From contig NZ_JQLQ01000002.1 of NCBI RefSeq assembly GCF_000744285.1, positions 124,001-188,000 on the forward strand: a stretch of 64,000 nt of DNA, written 5' to 3'. The notes beneath the pieces were generated by a model. It saw only the letters and a list, made by a program, of their open reading frames with translations. It did no database searches and had not been told where the DNA came from. The DNA comes from Carnobacterium pleistocenium FTR1. GTDB taxonomy: Bacteria; Bacillota; Bacilli; Lactobacillales; Carnobacteriaceae. Within the stretch, counting starts at the first letter, position 1; every line of letters begins with the position of its first letter. The position numbers and the translations under genes are program-made. This document shows positions 1 to 8,908 of the stretch, piece after piece.

Positions 1-644
1 TCTTTGGCGGGATCGTAGTTGCAAATCGTCCATTAGATATTGTGACAGCTGAAAAATTGAGTAAGATGTTCTTAGAGATCGTTCTTGCACCAAGCTATAC
101 AGAAGAAGCCTTAGCTATTTTATCAAAGAAAAAAAATATTCGGATCATGACCTTGGATTTCTCAACGGCAAAAGTAGGCGGCAAAGAAGTTGTTTCTGTA
201 TTGGGTGGTATATTGGAACAAACACAAGATATCAGTACCGAAGACATACCAGCTAATTGGGAAGTTATGACGGACCGTAAACCAACTGAAGAGGAAATGA
301 ACGCTATGGACTTTGCCTGGAAAATCGTTAAGCACGTAAAGAGCAATGCGATCGTGTTGGCAAATAGCAAACAAACTGTTGGAATCGGGGCCGGTCAAAT
401 GAACCGTGTCGGATCCGTTAAGATTGCAATCGATCAGGCCGAAGCAAGCAATGCTATCGAAGGTGCTGTATTGGCTAGTGATGCGTTCTTTCCTATGAAT
501 GATAGTGTTGAATTCGCAGCGCAACATGGCATCAAAGCAATCATTCAGCCAGGTGGAAGTATCAAAGATAAAGATTCTATTGAAATGGCAAATAAATATG
601 GAATGACCATGATAAAAACAGGTGTGCGTCATTTCAGACATTAA
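1..644 (+). CDS. purH: PurH, IMP cyclohydrolase/AICAR formyltransferase, C-terminal part
   Basis: This is the 3' end of the bifunctional enzyme for the last two steps of IMP synthesis. The open frame runs in from the left edge (first full codon at base 3), so the start lies outside the window. The visible residues [12 protein letters not shown], the [15 protein letters not shown] stretch and the ending TGVRHFRH are hallmarks of the AICAR transformylase domain that forms the C-terminal two thirds of PurH. A strong terminator follows the stop. In most Firmicutes purD follows purH directly; here about 450 bases of repeat-containing DNA lie between them. Identification is secure; only the extent is incomplete. 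Confidence 0.97.
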   Translation, partial: FGGIVVANRPLDIVTAEKLSKMFLEIVLAPSYTEEALAILSKKKNIRIMTLDFSTAKVGGKEVVSVLGGILEQTQDISTEDIPANWEVMTDRKPTEEEMNAMDFAWKIVKHVKSNAIVLANSKQTVGIGAGQMNRVGSVKIAIDQAEASNAIEGAVLASDAFFPMNDSVEFAAQHGIKAIIQPGGSIKDKDSIEMANKYGMTMIKTGVRHFRH

Positions 645-669
645 GAAATAAACGAGCATGAGCACAGTT

Positions 670-703
670 GAAATGCGTATTAGTACGCATTTCATTTGTT
701 TTT
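670..703 (+). terminator. Rho-independent terminator of purH
   Basis: A perfect 10-bp stem, GAAATGCGTA with its complement TACGCATTTC around a TTAG loop, is followed by ATTTGTTTTT. It lies 26 bases after the purH stop and suggests that purD has its own promoter. Confidence 0.85.
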
Positions 704-800
704 ACTGGATTTAGTTTCTGGATGCAAATCGGTACTAAACTAAGCCTAAATACAGCAGAAAATGACTAAGGTGTGGTTTGAAACAAGCTTGTTAAGAGTC

Positions 801-990
801 GAGTAGCCGCAACGAGGGTAGTTCGAGTAACTCAAAGTCGATTTTCCATTTGAGTAACTACAACGAGCGGTAGTTCGAGTAACTCAAAGTGATTTTCCGT
901 TTGAGTAGCTGTAACGAGCGGTAGTTCGAGTAACTCAAAGTCGATTTTTCGTTTCAGTAGCCGCAACGAGCGCTAGTTCGAGTAACTTCG
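801..990. repeat. Four tandem copies of a 51-52 bp imperfect hairpin repeat
   Basis: Copies start near 801, 852, 903 and 955. Each has the form GAGTAGC, CAACGAGCGGTAGTTCGAG, TAACTCAAAG, then a T-rich linker ending CGTTT. In the second copy TTTGAGTAACTAC can pair with GTAGTT plus ACTCAAA, leaving a 6-base bulge CGAGTA, so each unit could fold as a hairpin in RNA or single-stranded DNA. The copies differ by a few substitutions and indels. The array fills most of the 454-base gap between purH and purD. Function unknown. Confidence 0.85.
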
Positions 991-1098
991 AAATAGAAAA
1001 TCATTTTGTTTTACTCTATTCTCAGATAGCTTAAAAATCAGACTAGTTATTAGTTTTCAAATACAATTTATTTAATAAAAAATTGGAGGATTTCGCAG

Positions 1099-2370
1099 AT
1101 GAAACTTCTTGTTATCGGTAGTGGTGGTCGTGAGCATGCCATCGCCAAAAAATTTACAGAAAGCTCATTAGTAGAAACTGTTTATTGTGCTAAAGGAAAT
1201 ATTGGCATGGAAAAAGATGGGATCCAATTAGTTAACATCGCAGAAAATGATCATCAAGCATTGATTCATTTTGCAAAATCAGAAGAAATTACTTGGACTT
1301 TTATTGGGCCAGAAATAGCCCTATTTGAAGGGCTGGCAGATGCCTTCGAGCAAGCTGGATTAAAAGTTTTTGGACCAAGCAAAAAAGCAGCAGACTTAGA
1401 GTGTTCAAAACAATTTTCAAAAGATTTGATGAAAAAATATGCGATTCCTACTGCTGCTTATGAAATATTCGAAGACCATGATGCAGCTTTGGCTTATGTG
1501 GAAGAACAAGGCGTACCCATTGTCATCAAAGCAGATGGTTTAGCTGCCGGAAAAGGGGTAGTCGTTGCGATGACTCTGACGGAAGCAACGAATGCTTTAA
1601 GCGAGATGTTAGTAGATGGAAAATACGCAGCAGGCAAACCGAAAGTTGTGATCGAAGAATATCTCGAAGGTGAAGAGTTCTCTTTGTTTGCTCTTGTAAA
1701 TGGCTCGAAATACTATTATACCGGAGTTGCCCAAGATCACAAACGGGCTTATGATGGAGATAAAGGACCGAACACGGGTGGTATGGGAGCCTATTCTCCA
1801 GTACCTCAAGTTTCTGAATCCTTGATCCAAGAAGTGTTGGAAACAGTTATAAAACCAACTGTTAATGCGATGGTTGCTGAAGGACGTCCTTTCAAAGGAG
1901 TCATCTACGCTGGATTGATCATGACCAAAAAAGGGCTGCGGGTCATCGAGTTTAATGCTCGATTTGGGGATCCTGAGACCCAAGTCATTTTGAACCAGCT
2001 GGATTCTGACTTGGCACAAATAATTGATGATATCTTGAATGAAAAAGATCCCGATATCAAACTACACACGGACCGCTACACATTGGGTGTTGTTGTTGCA
2101 GCTGAAGGTTACCCAGGAAAAATGGTAACCGATATCCCCTTGCCGCAACTGAATGTAGAAGGTTCAGGTTGTACTATTTACAATGCAGGCATGAAGAAAA
2201 AGAAAGGCAGTTTCGTTTCTGATGGAGGCCGGATTTTATTTGTTGCAGCACAAGGTTCAACCCTGCAAGAAGCGCAAGACAAGGCTTACCTTTATTTAAC
2301 TGATAATCCAATAGCGCAAACATTTTATCGTTTTGATATTGGAGAAAAAGCCATTCAGTTTACCAAATAA
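1099..2370 (+). CDS. purD: PurD, phosphoribosylamine-glycine ligase (GAR synthetase)
   Basis: This cytoplasmic ATP-grasp enzyme joins glycine to 5-phosphoribosylamine in the second step of purine synthesis. At 423 residues it is the usual length. The N-terminal GSGGREHA loop is at residues 7-14, the ATP-grasp segment KADGLAAGKGV at 144-154, NTGGMGAYSP at 225-234 and the metal/ATP ligand motif IEFNARFGDPETQ at 283-295. GGAGG at 1085-1089 sets the ATG at 1099. It follows purH as the last gene of the usual pur order, but a terminator and a repeat array separate the two, so it may be transcribed alone. No strong terminator is visible after it. Confidence 0.97.
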   Translation: MKLLVIGSGGREHAIAKKFTESSLVETVYCAKGNIGMEKDGIQLVNIAENDHQALIHFAKSEEITWTFIGPEIALFEGLADAFEQAGLKVFGPSKKAADLECSKQFSKDLMKKYAIPTAAYEIFEDHDAALAYVEEQGVPIVIKADGLAAGKGVVVAMTLTEATNALSEMLVDGKYAAGKPKVVIEEYLEGEEFSLFALVNGSKYYYTGVAQDHKRAYDGDKGPNTGGMGAYSPVPQVSESLIQEVLETVIKPTVNAMVAEGRPFKGVIYAGLIMTKKGLRVIEFNARFGDPETQVILNQLDSDLAQIIDDILNEKDPDIKLHTDRYTLGVVVAAEGYPGKMVTDIPLPQLNVEGSGCTIYNAGMKKKKGSFVSDGGRILFVAAQGSTLQEAQDKAYLYLTDNPIAQTFYRFDIGEKAIQFTK

Positions 2371-2561
2371 GGACCTTGAAAAAAGGAGCCAGTTGCTAAA
2401 TGTTTACTACTTTGATTCTTTTTTCTGAATTTTCTATAAGGGTTGTAAGAGTAACAGAGAATAGATTTTAAAACTCATAGATTATTTTTTCTATAAATGA
2501 TAGGATAGAGTGAATAATTTGTGAATGATAAAGTGTATTGTTTATCTTTAAGGAGGAAATG

Positions 2562-4070
2562 ATGAAAAAAAAGTTTTTTTGGTATGTTACATTCGTGTCT
2601 TGTACTGGTATTTTTCTAGCGTCCTACAAAACAGTTGAAAAAAACAAACAATCAAAAATTAAAGAAATTAAAGTTAAATCAAATACGTCAGAACAGACGT
2701 ATGCTGATGTGAATGAGTTGAAAGAAAAATATGATATCATTATTATTGGCGCAAGTGGTGCGGGATTGACTGCAGCTATTGAAGCAAAAGATGCGGGACT
2801 GAATCCGGTTATCTTAGAGAAAATGCCGACTGCTGGAGGAAATACAGTGAAGTCATCAAGTGGGATGAATGCTTCAAACACTAAGTTCCAAAAAGCTGAA
2901 GGCATAAAAGATAGCAATGATGCTTTTTATGAGGAAATTTTAGCGGGCGGTCATGGGACAAATGATAAAGAATTGTTGCGTTATTTTGTGGATCACTCTG
3001 CCGCAGCGATCGATTGGTTAGACAAGAATGGCATCACGTTATCTAATTTAACAATAACTGGTGGTATGAAGCAAAAAAGAACCCATCGTCCAGCTGATGG
3101 TTCGGCAATTGGAAGTTATTTGATCAAAGGCTTATTAAAAGCTGTCCATAAACGAAACATTCCAATACTGGTAAATGCAGCTGTCATAGCTATCAATAAA
3201 AATGAGAATAAAGTTAATGAAGTAACTATTGAAATCAATGGATCAGAACCTAAAACGCTGACAGGTAAAGCAATCATAGTTGCTACTGGGGGATTTGGGG
3301 CAAGTAAAAAGATGATTGAAAAATTTAGACCAGATTTAAAAGGATATATAACGACTAATCAAAAAGGCAGTACTGGCGACGGCATCAACATGATTGAAAA
3401 GCTAGGTGGACAAGCGATTGATATGGATCAAATCCAAATTCATCCAACAGTTCAGCAAGAGGAAGGAATCTTAATAGGCGAAGTCGTTCGTGGCGAAGGA
3501 GCCATTCTAGTCAATCAAGCGGGAAATCGTTTTATTGATGAGTTAAATACGCGGGATAAAGTTTCTGCAGCCATTACTGATTTACCAGAAAAATCAGCTT
3601 ATTTGATTTTTGATCAAGGGGTGCGTGACCGTGCAAAAGCCATCGAATTTTATGATAAAAAAGGGTATGTTAGCAGCGGTGGAGATCTAAGAGAGTTAGC
3701 AGAGAAAATCAATATAGAAGGCAGTCAATTACATAAAACGGTTGTCACGTGGAACGAAAGCATAGCTAATCAAGTAGACCAAGAATTTAATCGTGCCACT
3801 GCAATGGAAAACGACTTAACTAAACCAAGTTATTTTGCCATAAAAATTGCTCCTGGGATTCATTATACAATGGGAGGCATTAAAGCAAATACTCAAGCAG
3901 AGGTTTTGAATAAAGAAAACCAGCCAATTGAAGGGTTATATGCTGCAGGCGAGTTGGTTGGAGGGTTACATGGAAACAATCGTATTGGTGGAAACTCGGT
4001 AGCCGAAATTATTGTCTTTGGTCGCCAAGCTGGCCAGCAAGCAGCTGAATTTGTAAAAAAACACTATTAA
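2562..4070 (+). CDS. Membrane-anchored FAD-dependent fumarate/urocanate-reductase-like flavoprotein
   Basis: This is a 502-residue flavoprotein of the fumarate reductase/succinate dehydrogenase flavoprotein family (flavocytochrome c type). Residues 1-20 are a lysine start plus a hydrophobic stretch, a signal peptide or membrane anchor, so the catalytic part is probably outside the membrane. The Rossmann FAD motif YDIIIIGASGAGLTAA is at 57-72. RGEGAILVNQAGNRFIDE, a TRD motif, GIHYTMGG and NNRIGGNS contain the usual substrate and proton-delivery positions. No FMN-binding domain or flavinylation motif is present, so electrons must come from another protein. AGGAGG at 2551-2556 favours the ATG at 2562 over the in-frame codons at 2538 and 2559. 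The substrate (fumarate, urocanate, acrylate or other) cannot be told from sequence. Confidence 0.85.
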   Translation: MKKKFFWYVTFVSCTGIFLASYKTVEKNKQSKIKEIKVKSNTSEQTYADVNELKEKYDIIIIGASGAGLTAAIEAKDAGLNPVILEKMPTAGGNTVKSSSGMNASNTKFQKAEGIKDSNDAFYEEILAGGHGTNDKELLRYFVDHSAAAIDWLDKNGITLSNLTITGGMKQKRTHRPADGSAIGSYLIKGLLKAVHKRNIPILVNAAVIAINKNENKVNEVTIEINGSEPKTLTGKAIIVATGGFGASKKMIEKFRPDLKGYITTNQKGSTGDGINMIEKLGGQAIDMDQIQIHPTVQQEEGILIGEVVRGEGAILVNQAGNRFIDELNTRDKVSAAITDLPEKSAYLIFDQGVRDRAKAIEFYDKKGYVSSGGDLRELAEKINIEGSQLHKTVVTWNESIANQVDQEFNRATAMENDLTKPSYFAIKIAPGIHYTMGGIKANTQAEVLNKENQPIEGLYAAGELVGGLHGNNRIGGNSVAEIIVFGRQAGQQAAEFVKKHY

Positions 4071-4165
4071 AAATTAAACTCGATAAGGTTTTATTTAGAT
4101 AAGAAAGAAATAACTGCAAAAGTGATAGAAGAATACTTCGTCTTTTTAATTGTGTCTAATCATGT

Positions 4166-4171
4166 TATAAT
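4166..4171 (+). promoter_or_regulatory. Extended -10 promoter element for the zinc-ribbon gene
   Basis: TGTTATAAT gives a TGn-extended -10 box ending at 4171. No good -35 was seen at 17 bp. It predicts a leader of about 80 bases before the ATG at 4258. Confidence 0.45.
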
Positions 4172-4221
4172 GAAGAGCTTAAGGAAACGAAGGCTTTTAA
4201 TTAGAACGGATGCCAAGTAAG

Positions 4222-4248
4222 CCTCCGACTAGCGCTAAAATATGGAGG
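4222..4248 (+). promoter_or_regulatory. Leader hairpin that could mask the ribosome binding site
   Basis: CCTCC at 4222-4226 is complementary to the Shine-Dalgarno GGAGG at 4244-4248, with a 17-base loop. Pairing would hide the start of the following small gene. This may be a translational switch or chance; no known riboswitch or T-box fold was recognised. Confidence 0.35.
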
Positions 4249-4257
4249 TGTAAGAGA

Positions 4258-4467
4258 ATGAAAAAACATTGGACTATTGATACTATTCAAGAATTTGTTT
4301 CAAAAAATTCAGATAGTAAGTTATTAACGACAGAATATCATGGTTTTTCGCAAAAGCTACAATTTGAATGTGCGTGTGGCAATCATTTTGAAAAATCATT
4401 TACGAAATTTAAAAATAAAAATCAACGTAAGTGTGAAGTTTGCCAACCTCTAAAAACGGCACTTTAA
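4258..4467 (+). CDS. Small zinc-ribbon-like protein of unknown function
   Basis: This is a 69-residue protein starting MKKHWTIDTI. The start is set by GGAGG at 4244-4248; the longer reading from 4210 has no ribosome binding site. The second half has CAC (residues 38 and 40) and CEVC, a C-x-C plus C-x-x-C pattern with a conserved-looking GNHF between, resembling the small treble-clef domains attached to phage and intron endonucleases. No nuclease domain is present. It stands alone with its own promoter-like -10 box, a leader hairpin and a strong terminator, so it is probably an independent gene. Nucleic-acid binding is inference only. Confidence 0.65.
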   Translation: MKKHWTIDTIQEFVSKNSDSKLLTTEYHGFSQKLQFECACGNHFEKSFTKFKNKNQRKCEVCQPLKTAL

Positions 4468-4481
4468 ACCTAAAACAAATT

Positions 4482-4526
4482 AAAAAAAGTGTCAATTTCT
4501 CTTAAGAGAAGTTGATACTTTTTTTT
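4482..4526. terminator. Terminator after the zinc-ribbon gene
   Basis: A long stem with A-rich left arm (AAAAAAAGTGTCAA, TTCTC), a TTAA loop and right arm GAGAA, GTTGATACTTTTTTT. Runs of A and T on both sides allow use in both directions. Confidence 0.8.
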
Positions 4527-4676
4527 GGTTATTTAACAAATGATGTCGATGTTCCAAAGGAGATTTTTTTTGAAATGAACGAACGAATTTGCTTGTGTAG
4601 CGTTAGAGTACTGCTCAGAATTCTTGATTCTTAATAGGACTACAGGCAATCATTATTTTTCAGAAATTAAAAGAGC

Positions 4677-5657
4677 TCACCTTAAATTTCTAACTTTATT
4701 TGGGGTAGTCTTAAAATATTCTCGATATTTTTTGTAAAATTGTGTTTTATTAAAATACCCAACATATTCTGCAATTGATTCAATATTTGCATTTGTTGAA
4801 AGAATTAATTGGTGTGCTTCTTTTAAACGTTGCTGAGTGACTAATTCTTTGAAATTTTTACCCGTCTTTTCTTTGATTAAGTTTGATAAATAATTTTTAT
4901 TGTAACCTAATTCAGCTGCTAAACCGGATAAAGTGATGTCTCGATAGTTTCTTTCAATTTTTTGAAGCACTATTAGAGGTAAATCAAAGTTGGTAATACT
5001 ATCATAAATTTTAGAGAGTTGTGAATGATAAACTTGAGATAGTTGTAAAAAGAGAACTTGAGAGTAGGAATTTAATATTTCTTTTGTCAAACGATGTTGA
5101 GAAAAAAACTCAATAATCATTTGTTCAAAGGTTATTTGTATTTCTGGATAATTATTAATATCTAAGATCAAAAAGTTATCTTGATAACCTGATCCTAAAA
5201 TAGCGCTCATTAAAAAATTGTAAGTAAGACCGGAACTTTGGCTATCAATATTTTTAAGCATGTCAATGCTCATATCGCTTGTGTGGAATAAAAAATTGAT
5301 TAACAAATCATTTTCACCTAATGGCTGTAATTCATGTTCACTATTAGTATCTAAAAGAAGTATTTGTTTTTCTTTCAAAATAATTTTTTCTCCATTGACT
5401 ATTTGATTAGATTGGCCAGAAAGCATGTAATTGAACTCTAAAAATTGATGAGAATGTAATGGATAAGAGGCGAATCTACGATGTTTTCTAATAATAATAC
5501 TTTGTGAATCATAAAACAAGTTTTCGCGAATAACTAAAGGTGAAAGCTCATTTATTTCATTTTCTTCTATAAATTCCTCAATGAAAATTCCTGTTTCTTT
5601 CTGTTTGATTTCTAATTTATCTAATGGTAAGAAAAATTTTTCAATGCTATTTTTCAT
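4677..5657 (-). CDS. AraC-family regulator of the rhamnose genes
   Basis: This 326-residue transcription factor lies divergent to rhaB. The N-terminal half is a cupin-like sensor with HSHQFLEFNYMLSG and HELQPLG, as in RhaS/RhaR-type proteins. The C-terminal 100 residues hold two helix-turn-helix units: LSGLAAELGYNKNYLSNLIKEKTG and IESIAEYVGYFNKTQFYKKYREYF. The ATG at 5657 has AGGA 10 bases upstream and is preferred to an in-frame GTG at 5666. By position it most likely activates the rhamnose operon when rhamnose is present. It could also bind a related 6-deoxysugar; the effector is inferred from context alone. Confidence 0.88.
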   Translation of the reverse strand: MKNSIEKFFLPLDKLEIKQKETGIFIEEFIEENEINELSPLVIRENLFYDSQSIIIRKHRRFASYPLHSHQFLEFNYMLSGQSNQIVNGEKIILKEKQILLLDTNSEHELQPLGENDLLINFLFHTSDMSIDMLKNIDSQSSGLTYNFLMSAILGSGYQDNFLILDINNYPEIQITFEQMIIEFFSQHRLTKEILNSYSQVLFLQLSQVYHSQLSKIYDSITNFDLPLIVLQKIERNYRDITLSGLAAELGYNKNYLSNLIKEKTGKNFKELVTQQRLKEAHQLILSTNANIESIAEYVGYFNKTQFYKKYREYFKTTPNKVRNLR

Positions 5658-6116
5658 TAACAACACATCCTGTAAAATTGATAGTTTAAGTATAACTTAT
5701 TGATATTGTTTGTCAATTGTAAGCGTTCTATACTATTAATATACCAAATATATAAAACGAATACGGAATAGAATACGCTTTTTATCAATGGATATAGACT
5801 ATTGAAAAGAATTTCACTGTAATTAGTAAGTTGAGTTTTTTATAGGATAGTATCTGTCAAAATGCTACTTATTGTAATGGAAATTTTTATTTTAATAAGT
5901 TTAATTACAAGTATATTGTTATTTTCTCTTGAAGTATGAACGTTATTATAGATTTCTTACTTTGCTTAATACTGAAGAAACTAAAGATAGCTACTTACTA
6001 GTTTTATTTAGAATAATAATGATAATTATAGTGAAATTTATCACGAATTATACTATTAAAGGCGAAGCATCAAATGATAATATGGTTTAACTAAAAAAAA
6101 TTAGGAGGGTATAGTA
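5658..6116. promoter_or_regulatory. Divergent control region of the rhamnose locus
   Basis: This 459-base AT-rich gap separates the regulator from rhaB. TGTAAGCGTTCTAT at 5718-5731 matches 12 of 14 positions of the CcpA cre consensus. Near rhaB, TATACT at 6049-6054 is a possible -10 box with no good -35, as expected for an activated promoter. An imperfect dyad (ATAATTATAGTG then CACGAATTAT) spans 6022-6050 and could be a regulator site. A GTG start for rhaB follows AGGAGGG at 6103-6109. Confidence 0.55.
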
Positions 6117-7580
6117 GTGGATTACATTGCAGTCGATATAGGTGCTTCTAGTGGTCGCCTGATTCACGCAAATTTTCAATGCTTAGGAGGGTTTGAACTA
6201 GAAGAAATTCATCGTTTTAAAAATGGTTTTCAAGACAAAGAGGGTACTGATTATTGGAATTTTAATAATCTTGTAAATGAGATATTGGATGGTTTAGTAA
6301 AAGTAAAGAAAAAAGGTATTAAAGAATGCTATGTAGGCATTGATACATGGGGTGTTGATTATGGATTAGTAAATGAAAAAAATTATTTATTAGGTGATCC
6401 AATCAGCTACCGTGATAACCGTACTGAAAGTGTTCTACAGGATTTTTCTTTAAAAATGTCGTTAGAAAATTTATATAAAAAAACAGGTATTCAATTACAA
6501 CCTTTCAATACAGCGTTTCAACTTTTCGTAGAAGACAAAGAAAAATTGGGAAAAGCAGATAAATTGTTACTGATACCTGATCTTTTGGGTTACATCTTTA
6601 CAGGCAAAGCAGTGACAGAAAAAACAAATGCTTCAACTATGCAATTGTTAAATTTAAAATCTCATAAATGGGATAAAGATGTGCTAGAAGTTGTAGGAGT
6701 TGAAAAAGATATTTTCCCCCCACTTACAGAACCTGGACAAATATTAGGCGAGATTCAATATGATAAGTTTCCTAAGTATGATTTGCCAAAAGTTACTTTT
6801 ATCACTGTTGCTTCTCATGATACAGCTTCTGCCGTGGTAGGAACACCAGGAGAAGGAGAAGAATGGGCATATATCAGTTCAGGTACATGGTCATTGATGG
6901 GCGTAGAAATTCCTGAAGGAATCTCTACCAAAGAAGCTTTTGATTCCAATTTTACAAATGAGGCAGGTGTTCAAGGAACAATACGCTTTCTTAAAAATAT
7001 TATGGGGATGTGGTTGATTCAAGAAGTAGCACGGATGCAGGACTATAAATATAGTTATGCAGAACTTGCAAGTATGGCTAGTAAAGAGAAAAAATTCCAA
7101 CAGTTTATCAACGTGAATGATGTTCGCTTTTTAAATCCACGAAATATGATTGAAGAACTGCAAGAATATTGTTATGAAACGAATCAAAAAGCTCCTAAAA
7201 CACCTGGAGAGTTAGCTCGTTGTATTTATGATAATTTAGCATTGTGCTATGAAGTGGAATTAGAAAATCTAGAAAAAATCACTGGACGAAATATTTCTAA
7301 ACTACATATAGTCGGCGGCGGTTCAAATAATAAACTATTGAACCAATTGACAGCTGATGTATGTAATATCGAAGTTGAAGCTGGTCCAGTAGAAGCAACG
7401 GCAATTGGTAATTTAATGGTACAAATAATTGCTACTAAAGGATATGGTACTTTAGAACAAGCTCGGGAAGATATTCGGAACTCAGTAGATTTAGAGATTC
7501 ATCAGCCGCAATTTTCTTTAGAAATTGAGGAAGCAATTAAAGGTTATAAAAATTTTATTAATAAAAAACAATTAGTTTAA
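6117..7580 (+). CDS. rhaB: RhaB, rhamnulokinase
   Basis: This FGGY-family sugar kinase phosphorylates L-rhamnulose to L-rhamnulose 1-phosphate. It has 487 residues, the normal length. The N-terminal phosphate loop AVDIGASSGR, the sugar-site segment IDTWGVDYGLV, the ATP-site run HDTASAVVGTP with the catalytic Asp, YISSGTWSLMG and the late VGGGSNNKLLNQLTAD are all present. The start is GTG, fixed by AGGAGGG at 6103-6109. It is the first gene of the operon; the stop is 13 bases before rhaA. Identification rests on sequence and on the isomerase and aldolase neighbours. Confidence 0.96.
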   Translation: MDYIAVDIGASSGRLIHANFQCLGGFELEEIHRFKNGFQDKEGTDYWNFNNLVNEILDGLVKVKKKGIKECYVGIDTWGVDYGLVNEKNYLLGDPISYRDNRTESVLQDFSLKMSLENLYKKTGIQLQPFNTAFQLFVEDKEKLGKADKLLLIPDLLGYIFTGKAVTEKTNASTMQLLNLKSHKWDKDVLEVVGVEKDIFPPLTEPGQILGEIQYDKFPKYDLPKVTFITVASHDTASAVVGTPGEGEEWAYISSGTWSLMGVEIPEGISTKEAFDSNFTNEAGVQGTIRFLKNIMGMWLIQEVARMQDYKYSYAELASMASKEKKFQQFINVNDVRFLNPRNMIEELQEYCYETNQKAPKTPGELARCIYDNLALCYEVELENLEKITGRNISKLHIVGGGSNNKLLNQLTADVCNIEVEAGPVEATAIGNLMVQIIATKGYGTLEQAREDIRNSVDLEIHQPQFSLEIEEAIKGYKNFINKKQLV

Positions 7581-7593
7581 AGGAGAATGAAGG

Positions 7594-8853
7594 ATGACAA
7601 ATAAAGTAAATCAACGTTATGAAGATGCAAAAGTAAGATATGCAGCAATAGGTGTAGATACTGATAAAGCACTAGAAAGATTACAAGAAATCAAAATTTC
7701 AATGCACAGTTGGCAAGGGGATGATGTCACTGGTTTCTTAAACCCCGAGGGAGAACTAACTGGGGGGATTATGGCAACAGGAAATTATCTTGGTGCAGCA
7801 CATACCCCTGTACAATTACGACAAGATTTAGAGATGGCGTATTCACTTATTCCAGGAAAACATAAGTTAAATCTACATGCTATGTATTTAGATACAGACG
7901 AAAAAGTTGATTTAAACGAAATTGAACCAAGACATTTTACAAATTGGGTTGATTGGGCGAAAGAACAAGGTTTAGGACTTGATTTTAATCCAACATTTTT
8001 TTCACATCCCATGATGAAGGATGGCTATACGTTAGCACATCCTGACAAAGAAGTTCGTGACTTTTGGATTGAACACGGTAAGCGCTGCCGGAAAATTGCT
8101 GAATATTTTGGCAAAGAATTAGGTCAAGTAAGTATTGATAACTTCTGGGTACCAGATGGTATGAAAGATAATCCTATTGATCGTTATAGTCCAAGAGAGC
8201 GCTTAATGGATTCGTTAGATGAAATTTTTAGTGAAAAAATAGATGAACGTTACACCCAAGATGCTGTTGAAAGTAAAGTATTTGGTTTAGGTGCAGAAGC
8301 TTACACAGTAGGTTCCCATGAATTTTACATGGGTTACGGGTTAACTCGCGATAAACTAATTTGTTTAGATGCAGGTCACTTCCATCCAACAGAAGTAATT
8401 TCTAATAAGTTAACATCACTTGCTATATTTAGTAAGGGAGTTATGTTGCACGTAAGTCGCCCAGTTCGTTGGGATTCTGATCATGTGGTAATTATGGATG
8501 ATGAATTACAAGAGATTGGTAAAGAATTAGTGCGCAATAACTTATTAGAAAAGACCAATATCGGTCTTGATTTCTTTGATGCTTCAATTAACCGAATTGC
8601 AGCCTGGGTAGTTGGAACTCGTAATACACAAAAGGCTTTACTTAAAGCAATGCTCGAACCTATTCAAGAATTAAAAGAAATGGAATTAGAATTTGATTAT
8701 ACTTCACGCATGGTTTATACAGAGGAATTAAAAGATTTTCCTTATGGAGATGTTTGGAATTATTTCTGCTACAAAAACAATGTCCCAGTTGGAATGGATT
8801 GGTTAAATGAAGTTCAACAATATGAAAATGACGTGTTGAGTAAACGTGGTTAA
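7594..8853 (+). CDS. rhaA: RhaA, L-rhamnose isomerase
   Basis: This cytoplasmic metal-dependent (Mn/Zn) isomerase converts L-rhamnose to L-rhamnulose, the first step of the pathway. It has 419 residues, the standard family length. Recognisable segments are ISMHSWQGDDVTGF, GGIMATGNYLGAAHTP, LGLDFNPTFFSHP and LDAGHFHPTEVISNK, which carry the metal-binding Glu, Asp and His positions. A GGAG about 11 bases upstream supports the ATG. It lies 13 bases after rhaB and 55 bases before rhaD; a small AT dyad (ATATTATA and TATAATAT) in that second gap may be a processing site. Confidence 0.97.
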   Translation: MTNKVNQRYEDAKVRYAAIGVDTDKALERLQEIKISMHSWQGDDVTGFLNPEGELTGGIMATGNYLGAAHTPVQLRQDLEMAYSLIPGKHKLNLHAMYLDTDEKVDLNEIEPRHFTNWVDWAKEQGLGLDFNPTFFSHPMMKDGYTLAHPDKEVRDFWIEHGKRCRKIAEYFGKELGQVSIDNFWVPDGMKDNPIDRYSPRERLMDSLDEIFSEKIDERYTQDAVESKVFGLGAEAYTVGSHEFYMGYGLTRDKLICLDAGHFHPTEVISNKLTSLAIFSKGVMLHVSRPVRWDSDHVVIMDDELQEIGKELVRNNLLEKTNIGLDFFDASINRIAAWVVGTRNTQKALLKAMLEPIQELKEMELEFDYTSRMVYTEELKDFPYGDVWNYFCYKNNVPVGMDWLNEVQQYENDVLSKRG

Positions 8854-8908
8854 TATTATATAGAGAGTTAACTATAATATGTAGAATATAAAAAACGGAG
8901 GTACTACT

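Noticed and set aside
162-695. 177-codon minus-strand frame over purH
   Set aside because: Shadow of the purH reading frame; no start signal and no recognisable protein.
801-990. Tandem repeat array as a possible CRISPR
   Set aside because: Units are contiguous 51-bp copies with no unique spacers and no cas genes nearby.
4210-4257. N-terminal extension of the zinc-ribbon protein
   Set aside because: The extension would start before the GGAGG that sits correctly for the ATG at 4258.
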